In this document: piece by piece, positions 48,894 through 58,577 of the stretch | How positions within the stretch are numbered: the first letter of the stretch is position 1 | How the letters are laid out: each line of letters begins with the position of its first letter | Source of the DNA: Ianthella basta | Lineage: Eukaryota; Porifera; Demospongiae; Verongiida; Ianthellidae | DNA: 64,000 bases | Direction of reading: 5' to 3' | NCBI GenBank assembly: GCA_964019415.1 | Contig: OZ025881.1 | Span: 7,334,081-7,398,080 of the forward strand | The notes under the pieces: generated by a model | What the model saw: only the letters and a program-made list of their open reading frames with translations | Databases searched by the model: none | Told to the model about the DNA's origin: nothing | Position numbers and translations under genes: made by a program

Positions 48894-51668
48894 TTGTGTG
48901 TGTCCATGTCAACTAGTGATGTGCTGCTGTCATTGCAGCTGCCCTGGGCAATGCGTACATGTCGTTATTCTTCCTGGGGGGCCAGGATGCTGACACCTTG
49001 CAACGAGCACGGTCTGCGTTCACAAATGCGGTAGGTGAGGGCTGGTCCAATAGTGCAGTGCTGCCGTCAAGTAAGGAATGTGCACCATTTCTTGTTGCAG
49101 GAGAAGGACCGTCAGACGTACTACACTCCAGACCTGCACTACAACAAGGCTACTGTGAGTTGTGTGCATGTGTGCTGCACTGGACTGGGGGGTGGCTGGG
49201 GGCGTGTGCTGCACTGGACTGGGGGCGTGTGCTACACTGGACTGGGGGGTGGCTGGGGGCATGTGCTGCACTGGACTAGGGGGTGGCTGGGGGCATGTGC
49301 TGCACTGGACTAGGGGGTGGCTGGGGGCATGTGCTGCACTGGACTAGGGGGTGGCTGGGGGCGTGTGCTGCACTGGACTGGGGGGTGGCTGGGGGCATGT
49401 GCTGCACTGGACTAGGGGGTGGCTGGGGGCATGTGCTGCACTGGACTAGGGGGTGGCTGGGGGCGTGTGCTGCACTGGACTAGGGGGTGGCTGGGGGCAT
49501 GTGCTGCACTGGACTAGGGGGTGGCTGGGGGCGTGTGCTGCACTGGACTGGGGGCGTGTGCTGCACTGGACTGGGGGCGTGTGCTGCACTGGACTGGGGG
49601 CGTGTGCTGCACTGGACTGGGGGCGTGTGCTGCACTGGACTGGGGGTGTGTGCTGCACTGGACTAGGGGGTGGCTGGGGGCGTGTGCTGCACTGGACTAG
49701 GGGGTGGCTGGGGGCGTGTGCTGCACTGGACTAGAGGGTGGCTGGGGGCGTGTGCTGCACTGGACTGGGGGCGTGTGCTGCACTTGGCTGGGGCGTGTCT
49801 GTTGCCACTGTGCAATGACAGTATGAAGAGTGTGTTCTGTGAGTTAAGAGACACGTAATAGGCAACAGCTGCTCCTGACATGGTGGGTATGAGCATGTGT
49901 CCATTGCCCTTGCCTTAGCTGTGTAAGTACTTGGAGGAGTATGAGCAAGCCCTTGCGGGATACCGGCTCTCAGCCAGCCTAGACCCAAGTTGGGGCACTC
50001 CGGGTGAGCAGGCAGACTCGCTGGCACAACACCTGCTGCTCTTTCATCAGCTCATACAGGAAAAGGTGAGTGCCTGTGGGCAGGGGATAGTCTCATGTGG
50101 CCAGATCGCTTCTCCCCTTCATTTTTATATTCTGACATCATCAGCACAAATTTCACAATAGCAGAAACAGAGGAAAGGGTCCTGGCTACATGAGACTAGG
50201 TGGGGGAGGGATGGGGGGTGGGGCCAGGTGCTCACCCCCTCCCTTCCCCCTTAGGGTAAAGCTAAACGCAAACAGATGAATGTGTACTTGTCCAAGCTGG
50301 CTCGGCACTCCAGCACTGGGGAGCCCTCTGACGTGGCCTCTCTGCGTGGCAGTGACAACAAAGGGAAGAGTGTCGTGGTGGTGATTGTGGGCCAGCTGGC
50401 GACTGAGGAGCGTGTTCCACTGTGAGCTAAGGGGGGGGGAGGGGGCACTGTGAGCTGGGGGGGGGGGAGGGGGCACTGTGAGCTGGGGGGGGGAGGGGGG
50501 GCACTGTGAGGTGGGGGGGGAGGGGGGCACTGTGAGCTGGGGGGGGGGAGGGGGCACTGTGAGCTGGGGGGGGGGGAGGGGGGGCACTGTGAGGTGGGGG
50601 GGGAGGGGGGCACTGTGAGATGGGGGGGGAGGGGGGCACTGTGAGCTGGGGGGGGGGAGGGGGGGCACTGTGAGGTGGGGGGGGAGGGGGGCACTGTGAG
50701 CTGGGGGGGGAGGGGGCACTGTGAGCTGGGGGGGGGGGGGGGGAGGGGGGACACTGTGAGGTGGGGGGGAGGGGGGGCACTGTGAGCTGGGGGGGGGGAG
50801 GGCACTGTGCAGTGTGTGTTGACTGGTCAGTAGTAGCTTGTTGAGGGGCAGTGACAAGTTGGCAGCTCATAATGTTCTGGCATGAGGTGTTCTGTACCAC
50901 AGCTGGTGGTGTGTGTCTGTGTGGAGTAGGCAGTGCTGGGGGTCAGGGGAGGCTATGAGACAGTCACTTGGTGCATGGATTTAGCTGAGTCATTCTTGGA
51001 AGGTGTACCATTTGTACAGGCACTGTTAGCACATCAATCACTCACTCAATCAACTCCAGTGGACATGCCTCATTCCCGCTCCTAATACAGTACAGTGGGT
51101 TAGCATAAAAGGATATGCTAAAGTTATCTATTAATAGATTGTCAGGCCATCTCAAGTATGGTCCCTCCTGCGACCTCTTCCCACCCATCTCTCCAGCAAT
51201 AACTTCCCTAGTCCTCCTCTCTGTGTTCTCACTGTTAGAACTTAGACATGTTAATTTGGGCAATGTGCCACTGTACGTGACACAGTGGTAAGGTATTTGG
51301 TTGTGGTCTGCCCAAGGGGGCTGTAATGACAGCCTCACATGTGTGATGTCCCGTGTGATGTGATGTGTGTAGTGTGGACAATGGTGAAATATGTGTGGCG
51401 TGTCATGTCCAGGTGCATGGTGGCTGTGGACCACAGAGAGGAGCCTGTGGGAGTGACCCTGTACAACCTGGCTGACGGCAGGGGCCCCCTCACGGGGGAC
51501 GTCCTCCAGGTGGCAGCACCCCAGCTGCACCAAGTCCAGCTGGAGGAGCCGAAAGTCTCTTTTGACTGCCTCACTGTGCGGAACCCTACCACCGTCACCA
51601 TCAACGGAAAGCCGTTGCCTAGGAGCTGCATGGCACCCACTGTTATGAATGTGACGTCACTAAAATAA
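47824..51668 (+). CDS. TTC5: tetratricopeptide repeat protein 5
   Basis: TPR plus OB-fold protein; in vertebrates it is a p300/JMY cofactor and recognises nascent tubulin to trigger mRNA autoregulation. ATG 47824 (MAACSSGSSESELDDLK). Matches to human: VGELYSFRDTFFQHHPLEAA (VDQLYSFRDCYFETHSVEDA); YLEGKALNVLS; ELVEAWNQLGEVYWKKG-like MADVWNQLGECYWKQGRVAE; CRDKVSLRSLSMVVRHL (CRNKVSLQNLSMVLRQL); AVQLDVKDGQSW; LGNAYMSLFFLGGQ; DLHYNKAT; YEQALAGYRLSASLDPSW; then the OB part ATEERVPL and CMVAVDHREEPVGVTLYNLA, RNPTTVTINGKPLP. Stop 51666-51668. Three introns carry G-rich arrays, one of which includes copies of the splice donor. The ORF frame after GQLATEERVPL must be spliced to about 51414. Confidence 0.93.
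48478..48645 (+). repeat. donor-containing tandem repeat in a TTC5 intron
   Basis: Three full copies and one partial copy of a unit of about 46 bp that begins ATGTGAGTCACAAGAGAGG and ends GGTGTGTCCTCTT. The first copy starts exactly at the exon 3 donor, so the 5' splice site is itself duplicated in each later copy. Confidence 0.9.
49167..49795 (+). repeat. 34/23-bp minisatellite in a TTC5 intron
   Basis: About 20 units of GTGCTGCACTGGACT plus GGGGG(GTGGCTGGGGGC); long (34-bp) and short (23-bp) forms alternate. It begins within about 15 bp of the donor after NKAT. It contains GCACTGGA, the core also seen in both 21-bp arrays at 5-9 kb. Confidence 0.95.
50428..50808 (+). repeat. GCACTGTGAGCTG(G)n satellite in a TTC5 intron
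   Basis: About 14 units: GCACTGTGAGCTG or GCACTGTGAGGTG followed by long G runs interrupted by one A. Strong G-quadruplex potential on the sense strand. It begins at the donor after ERVPL, and each unit repeats CTGTGAG, the donor-like string. Confidence 0.94.
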
Positions 51669-51801
51669 CAAAAGATTTGTACATAACTATATTCATATGT
51701 TTCCCTTGCTGTGGCCCCGCCCACAGTGGAAGAAGCAAGATTACTAAAAGGTGCTTCGCTGTACTCGTGCTCGATCTCGAACAAGAAGGCCCGGATCAGC
51801 C
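51669..51801. promoter_or_regulatory. TTC5-MTSS1-like intergenic spacer
   Basis: 133 bp between a stop and the next start on the same strand. No poly(A) signal of AATAAA type; AAAATAACAAAAG follows the TTC5 stop. Tandem genes this close raise the question of polycistronic transcription or very short UTRs. Confidence 0.4.
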
Positions 51802-54800
51802 ATGGCCGTGGACTATACATCACTGGACTTTGCCACCGTTGGCGACACCTTTAAGAAGGTCACGCAGCACATGAAGGTGAGGTGATTGCACGTCTCCTCC
51901 TCCGCCCACTAGGGGACCGCTGCAGCGGGCCCTCCGTCCGTCCGTCGTGCGGGCTACTGTGCAGTGCATGCGCTGGTGTCTGGCAGTCGCCGTGCTAGCA
52001 TCCCGCGTGCTCCGTCACCGCAGTGCCTATTCCTTGCAGGGCGGCTTTCCAATTTGGGACGAGCTCCTGGAGAAGGGTCAGCGCCTGAGTAGGTCCTTCG
52101 AGTAAGTGCACGTGTCTCGCTAGCCCTCGAGGCTGGCTGGGACTGCAGAGCGGGTGTATGGTCAGCCCAACCTGCTAACAGTGCCACTATAGGGTCGATG
52201 ACACTGCCCCTCTCCCCTCCCCTCCCCTCCCCCCAGACACACGCAGTTGCACCTGGCCAGCTTCTTCGACACCTTCGGGAAGATGGCAGAGCACTGTGTG
52301 CACGCGAAGGGTGAGTCCTCCTATACAATTAACGTGCAAAGAGTGTTGACTGTCTTCTCACCTTGTGTCATCAAAGGCTAGAGCTGTCTCTGATGACACA
52401 GGAGTGCTTTGACCCAGTGCATGTGTGAGATGCTGTGCATTGCTGATTAGTGAGTGTGCAAAGGCAAGGTGAGGACAGTGAGATAGTGAAACCAATCCTG
52501 TCCACTGATGGAAACACCTTTCCCATAAGTACTGCTGATTAATGTGGCAGTTTTGCAGATCAATCAGTGGCTGTCATGTCCATTTAAGGCTCTCCATTGT
52601 TTGTTAATGACATCATTGACCCAACCAGTAGCTGCAGCCCCTCTTCTCAAAGGACCTGCCTCATCATATTTAGCTCATGTGCTGCCCATACAGTCCCAAA
52701 CAGGGCCACAGGGGTGGGAGGGAGGGATGGACTGCCTTCTAGAGGCCCCTGTGTGGTGGGGTGGCATGTTCCACTCCACTGCTCATGGTGAATGTGCTGC
52801 CATTCCCTCCCACGCCTCGGCTTTCCCCTCAATGTGCTACTCTTTGTCCACTGTGGTTAAAGTCACACGGGGATGAATTGAAAAGTGGAAGTAGTTATTG
52901 GATTCATTCCATCAACTTGTCTTTTGAAGTCTCACAGTGTAGTTATTGGATTCATTCCATCAACTTGTCTTTTGAAGTCTCACAGTGTGTGAAGCTGGCC
53001 TTATCAACAGTGGAGGTGTTATGTCTTCTGGTGCATTGTGTGATCATTTGCTGACTTCAGCTGGCACTGCAGATTGTTTAGCTGACTTCAGTTTAATATG
53101 TGCAGGGGGAGTGTGTGTGGGGAGAGTGTGTAGGGGGGAGGGGGACATGTAGGCAGGAGTGTGGGGGAGGACATGTAGGCAGGAGTGTGGGGGGGAGGGG
53201 GGACATGTAGGCAGGAGTGTGGGGGGGAGGGGGGACATGTAGGTAGGAGTGTGTGGGAGGGAGGGGGGAGCATGTAGGCAGGAGTGACACATGCTGTTGT
53301 ACCAACCAGCCCAGGCACTTGCTGTCCCATGCCTGCTATACCATGCAGTCACTCGAAACTAATGGCTTCCACACATTCATCACTCTGCTCCTGTGTGGGG
53401 TATGTCTAGTATTAGCTATTTTATGCTAGTCTCCTCCCCTTCCTTCTTCCTCCCCCTCCCCTTTCCCCTCCCCTCCCCCCCCTCCCTCTTCCCCGCCCTT
53501 CTTGCAGGTGCCACTAGAGACATAGGGACTGTCATTACCAACCTCTCCATGTGGCACAAAGGCTTGGAGATGAGGTTGAGGGAGATGTCCAGGTGAGCTA
53601 GCCGGAGCCATTCAATGTCAGGTGGTTGCACAGCCACTGTGTGCCGTCTCTGCACTGATCTGCACTTGTCCTGTTCACCTCAAGAGGCTAGCCGTGACAG
53701 TTGCATGTGGTAGTGTTTGTGTGTCCGTGCGTGCGCATGTGTGTGTGTGTGTGTGCGTGCATGCGTGCGCATGTGTGTGTGTGTGTGTGCATGCATGCGT
53801 GCGCATGTGTGTGTGTGTGTGTGTGTGTGTCAGATACACTACCCTCTCCTTGTAGTGTCCTCCAGCAATCACTGATGGTTCCCCTGGCAACTAAGTTGGA
53901 GGAGTGGAAGAAAACTGAGTATACACTTGAGAAGGAACACGAGAGAGGTGTGTGTGGACACACTGCATGACCAGAGGCTGCTCCACTGAGCAGGCTGTGC
54001 ACGGCAGCACGTGGCCAGAGACCTGTCCGCGGCTGGTGCCCAGTGCACTTTACACTAGTATGACACACTGTCAAATAATAGGTCACATCATTGAGTGCAT
54101 TCCTGGTATCTTAGCAACCCAGTCACCCTGATGTGTTGCCCGCCTCTTGTCTAGACTTATCACGTGCTGTCAAGGAGGCCAAGGATGCGTCCAAGGGCAC
54201 TGTGAAGACGGAACGCAAGTTGGAGGAGAAGGTCAGAAAAGGTGAGCGCTGGGGGAGGGGAGGGAAGGAGCAGTACAAATTCATTGCCCACTAACTTGCT
54301 TGCAGCGCACCCCACCACTCCCTCCCCATTCCTTTCACCCACTCCACCCTCCTTCCTTCCCCGCACACAGAGAAGGCAGGTCAGAAGGTGCAGGACCTTC
54401 GTGTACAGCTGAATCAGCGACAACAGGACACAGAGAGCAAGTACGGAACAGTAGTGGCTGTGGCCAAGCGGCACCTGAGTCGGGCACTGGTGGAGGAGAG
54501 GGCGTGGTACTGCATCTTCACTGACATGTTCAGGAAGGTCATGGTGAGGGGGACACCAGGTGGGAGGGCCAGCAGGTGGGAGGGGTCAGCAGGTGGGAGG
54601 GGCCAGCAGGTGGGAGGGGTAGAGATGATACACTTTATTACTCAAGGAAGAGAGTGTTAGAGAATGCAAGCAACCCATCCCCCCCCATGCACAGGACGCA
54701 GAGCTGGCCATACTGAAGGACATGTCACGCCTTCAGGCCATTGAGCAGGACTTGGCCGAGGTGACCAGCAACCCACACCGCCTGCCAGACAAGTCAGTGC

Positions 54801-55226
54801 AGGTCGTGGAGGTAAGCAGCAGAAGGGAGAGGGAGAGTATGTGGAGTGCTGAAGGGACAGCATTAACCCTGTATGTATGTGTGTGGGTGTGTGTGTGTGC
54901 TGCCACTAGCCCTGTGTGTGTGTGTGTGTGCTGCCACTAGCCCTGTGTGTGTGTGTGTGCTGCCACTAGCCCTGTGTGTGTGTGTGTGTGCTGCCACTAG
55001 CCCTGTGTGTGTGTGTGTGTGTGTGCTGCCACTAGCCCTGTGTGTGTGTGTGTGCTGCCACTAGCCCTGTGTGTGTGTGTGTGTGCTGCCACTAGCCCTG
55101 TGTGTGTGTGTGTGCTGCCACTAGCCCTGTGTGTGTGTGTGTGTGCTGCCACTAGCCCTGTGTGTGTGTGTGTGTGTGTGTGCTGCCACTAGCCCTGTGT
55201 GTGTGTGTGTGTGTGCTGCCACTAGC

Positions 55227-55271
<45 letters not shown>

Positions 55272-56988
55272 CCACTAGCCCTGTGTGTGTGTGTGTGTGT
55301 GTGTGTGCTGCCACTAGCCCTGTGTGTGTGTGCTGCCACTAGCCCTGTGTGTGTGTGTGTGCTGCCACTAGCCCTGTGTGTGTGTGTGTGCTGCCACTAG
55401 CCCTGTGTGTGTGTGTGTGTGCTGCCACTAGCCCTGTGTGTGTGTGTGTGCTGCCACTAGCCCTGTGTGTGTGTGTGTGTGCTGCCACTAGCCCTGTGTG
55501 TGTGTGTGTGCTGCCACTAGCCCTGTGTGTGTGTGTGTGTGCTGCCACTAGCCCTGTGTGTGTGTGTGTGTGCTGCCACTAGCCCTGTGTGTGTGTGTGT
55601 GTGTGTGTGTGCTGCCACTAGCCCTGTGTGTGTGTGTGTGTGTGCTGCCACTAGCCCTGTGTGTGTGTGTGTGTGCTGCCACTAGCCCTGTGTGTGTGTG
55701 TGTGTGTGCTGCCACTAGCCCTGTGTGTGTGTGTGTGTGCTGCCACTAGCCCTGTGTGTGTGTGTGTGTGTGTGTGTGCTGCCACTAGCCCTGTGTGTGT
55801 GTGTGTGTGTGTGTATGTGTGTGTGCTGCCACTAGCCCTGTGTGTGTGTGTGTGCTGCCACTAGCCCTGTGTGTGTGTGTGTGCTGCCACTAGCCCTGTG
55901 TGTGTGTGTGTGTGCTGCCACTAGCCCTGTGTGTGTGTGTGTGCTGCCACTAGCCCTGTGTGTGTGTGTGTGCTGCCACTAGCCCTGTGTGTGTGTGTGT
56001 GTGCTGCCACTAGCCCTGTGTGTGTGTGTGTGTGTGTGTGTGTACTCCCTTCCCTTTCTTTCTATTGCAGAGTATCATCCCCAATACCCCACGTGGGGAA
56101 ACCCCTACAAGCGTATCCCCTCAAATGGGGTCCCCTGTTCAGTCAGCTAAGTCCCCTCAGAGAGTGCAGTCACCCCCTCCAGCACCCCCAGTGCCCAGCT
56201 TCTCCTCTCCACCACCGCCTCCCAGCTTCTCCTCTCCACCACCGCCTCCCAGCTTCTCTACTCCACCACCGCCTCCCAGCTTCTCCTCTCCACCACCGCC
56301 TCCCAGCTTCTCCTCTCCACCACCGCCTCCCACCCTCTCTCCTACGCCTCCACCTCTCAACGTTTCTCCTACGCCTCCACCTCTCAACGTTTCTCCTACA
56401 CCTCCACCTCTCAACGTTTCTCCTACGCCGTCCATGTCATCAAACACTTCTGTCACTACTCCAGAGGTGGTTCCTGTGGAGCAGGTCGGAGGCAGAGTGG
56501 AGAATGGTGTGCCCAAGCTACAGCGTGTGATAGCCACCTCCCCCTCTCCAGTGCCGAGTGACGCGCAGACCAAACCCCCCTCAGTCCCCCCCTTCCAGCA
56601 GGAGCCCATCAGCGCCTCACCTGCCATCCGCAGACACATTGCTGCTGCACTGCAGCTGCAGGGACAAGTGGGCATTGTCGCATCACCCCACATCAAAAGG
56701 GCGGGGCCTCCTCCTGTTGCTAGGAAACCAAGTAAACTGACTCACAGGGACCGGTGTTCCACTGCCTTTGAACAGCCGTCTCCCCCCATCTCCCCCATCC
56801 CTCGCTCCAGTTCGTACACAACTGGTATAGACACCGTGGGGGAGGAGGGCTGGGAGGAGGAGGAGGGGGACAGCCCCCTTCTTACAGCCATCAAGCAAGC
56901 TCGTCTGAAACGAGCCATCACCAATGACCGCTCCACCCCAGCCCTGCAGGGTAGGGTGACCGCTGAGGACCAGCGGGCACCTCTGTAG
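51802..56988 (+). CDS. MTSS1: MTSS1/MIM-like I-BAR domain protein
   Basis: Membrane-curving inverse-BAR protein that links PI(4,5)P2 membranes to actin. ATG 51802 (MAVDYTSLDFATVGDTFKKV). I-BAR exons: GGFPIWDELLEKGQRLSRSF (human GSYPVWEDFINKAGKLQSQL); HLASFFDTFGKMAEH; GATRDIGTVITNLSMWHKGL (human GGTREIGSALTRMCMRHRSI); VPLATKLEEWKKTEYTLEKE (human NPLQEQMEEWKKVANQLDKD); EKAGQKVQDLRVQLNQRQQD; RALVEERAWYCIFTDMFRKV; ELAILKDMSRLQAIEQDLAE. After a giant intron, the last exon is proline-rich with eight-residue SFSSPPPP and LNVSPTPPP repeats. At its end LLTAIKQARLKRAITNDRST matches the WH2 actin-binding motif of MTSS1 (LKKTTTNDRSAP). Stop 56986-56988. About 640 residues. Either MTSS1 or MTSS2 could be the closer relative. 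Confidence 0.88.
52893..52990 (+). repeat. perfect 48-bp tandem duplication in an MTSS1-like intron
   Basis: Two identical adjacent copies of a 48-bp segment beginning AGTTATTGGATTCATTCC and ending GAAGTCTCACAGTGT. No differences between copies, so the event is recent or corrected. Each copy ends in an acceptor-like TCTCACAG. Confidence 0.95.
53103..53280 (+). repeat. 32-bp G-rich repeat in an MTSS1-like intron
   Basis: About five units of ACATGTAGGCAGGAGTGTG plus a G run with one A; G-rich on the sense strand. Confidence 0.92.
53738..53830 (+). repeat. GT-rich repeat in an MTSS1-like intron
   Basis: GT runs interrupted by GCGTGCATGCGTGCGCAT, a local 30-bp higher-order unit present three times. 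Confidence 0.9.
54870..56043 (+). repeat. compound (GT)n / GCTGCCACTAGCCCT minisatellite
   Basis: About 40 units: a GT run of 8-40 bp, then the nearly invariant 15-mer GCTGCCACTAGCCCT. The 15-mer is constant while the GT length varies freely, so slippage and unequal exchange both act. It fills the intron between the QVVE and SIIPNTPRGE exons and starts about 60 bp after the donor. Confidence 0.97.
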
Positions 56989-57360
56989 GCAGCGCCAAGC
57001 TAGCTCACGGCCATTCTCAACACTTTAAACTATAGCATTTTGTATTAGTATGTATGCTAGTCAATTGTTGCACTGTGTGTGTGTGTGTGTGTGTGTGTTT
57101 GCGCGCACACTCAGGGTTTGTGGAAGTATTTTGTGAAGTGGGTCCATTTTGTGATTATCCTAAAATTAATTCTCTGCTTTTTTGTGTAATTACATTTCAA
57201 CTCAAACTACATGTCATTCTGAGGAGCCAATATATATATACAGATCATCCCCCACCGTCTGTGGGATCTCGCGTGGAGCAGGAGAACAGAGCATGCATGA
57301 GGAGAGGAGTCGGCGGTAGTTGGGGGCGGGACACTTAATTCGCGGGCGGGTCTGTGGAAA

Positions 57361-58475
57361 ATGGCTGCTAGGTGGTGTTCTGCAGCACTCCTAACCCTGT
57401 GCTTCCCCGGGATGGTGGCAATCTTGGACCTCTCTCCCTGGGAGAATAAGACCTACGGCCAACTGCACCGTGGCGGTACGGACATGTTCTCGCTCCCTGC
57501 GCTCCCGTTCGAGTACTCGGACCTGGAGCCCGTCATTGACCAGGCCACCCTGCGTGTGCACCATACAGGACACCACGCGAGCTACACGAACAAAATGAAC
57601 GGGATACTCGAGGAGTGGAGGGGAATGGCGAGTTATTATTGTCCGTGTCGTGGGATGATTTGTCGCTGTCTCCTAGACAACCTGTCGTACAAAGGAGACG
57701 TGTGTAGCAGTGGATACCCTGTAGTGTGCCCCTCCCCCTGTTACCCTGTGGTGTGTCCCTCCCCCTGTGCAGGGCAGTGAGTCCAGACTGGCTCGCAGCT
57801 CTTTGCTTACTATAATGAGGAATATCGGGAAGGTCCCCAGTTCACTGCGTCAGCCGTTCATTGACAATGCAGGAGGGTGAGTAGGTGGGTACAGAAGCTG
57901 TGGACAGACAACGCTCACTGCTACAGTGTATAGGATTCCCCTCCCATCCCCCTCCCTTCCCCCACAGTTATATTAACCATAACTTGTATTGGGCAATCAT
58001 GTGCCGTCCGGAGCCAGGCACTGCCAATGCACCCACCGATGAACTGCTGGACCGCATCACCAGGTCATTTGGCTCTTTTGATGGATTCAAGGCAAAGTTC
58101 ACTACAGCTGCCTTGGGTGTGTTTGGGTCAGGCTATGCCTGGCTAGTGGAGGATGAACAGGGGGTGCTGAGGATTACCGGCCTCTCCAACCAGGTGAGGG
58201 GGGAGGGGAGGAGGAAGGGAAAGAGAGGGAGGGGATAACTGAATTAGTACCTGCTCCCCTGCTGCCTCCCCTCCCAGGAGTGCCCCCTAAGTAAGCGCCT
58301 CTATCCCCTCCTGGTCCTGGATGTGTGGGAGCATGCTTACTACCTCAAACACCAGAACAAGCGTGCAGCCTACGTGGAGGGGTGGTGGAAGGTTGTGTGC
58401 TGGCGTGAGGTGGAGGCACTCAGTAAGTACTGGCAGGCTCTCCGACACGGCAAAGTGGGCCACACTGAACTGTGA
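57361..58475 (+). CDS. Mn-type superoxide dismutase with N-terminal signal peptide
   Basis: Converts superoxide to peroxide and oxygen. Exons: 57361 to about 57627, about 57775-57873, about 57968-58193, about 58277-58475. N-terminus [20 protein letters not shown] is a hydrophobic signal sequence followed by a possible glycosylation site (NKT); there is no Arg-rich mitochondrial leader. Catalytic parts: [35 protein letters not shown] (first metal His), [10 protein letters not shown] (second His), FGSGYAWLV, and [20 protein letters not shown] (Asp and His ligands). Gly before the second His and NQ in SNQECPL are the Mn-type pattern. GGYINH replaces the usual GGHINH. The predicted location is secretory or extracellular, unlike mitochondrial SOD2. 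Stop 58473-58475. Confidence 0.88.
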
Positions 58476-58577
58476 AGACCTACTTGTGACTGACACTGTG
58501 ACACTGTGACAGTGTGACAGAATGTTTTTATGGGGAAATAATGTAGTACAAATGAGTATAAAGGATTCAGACGATAA

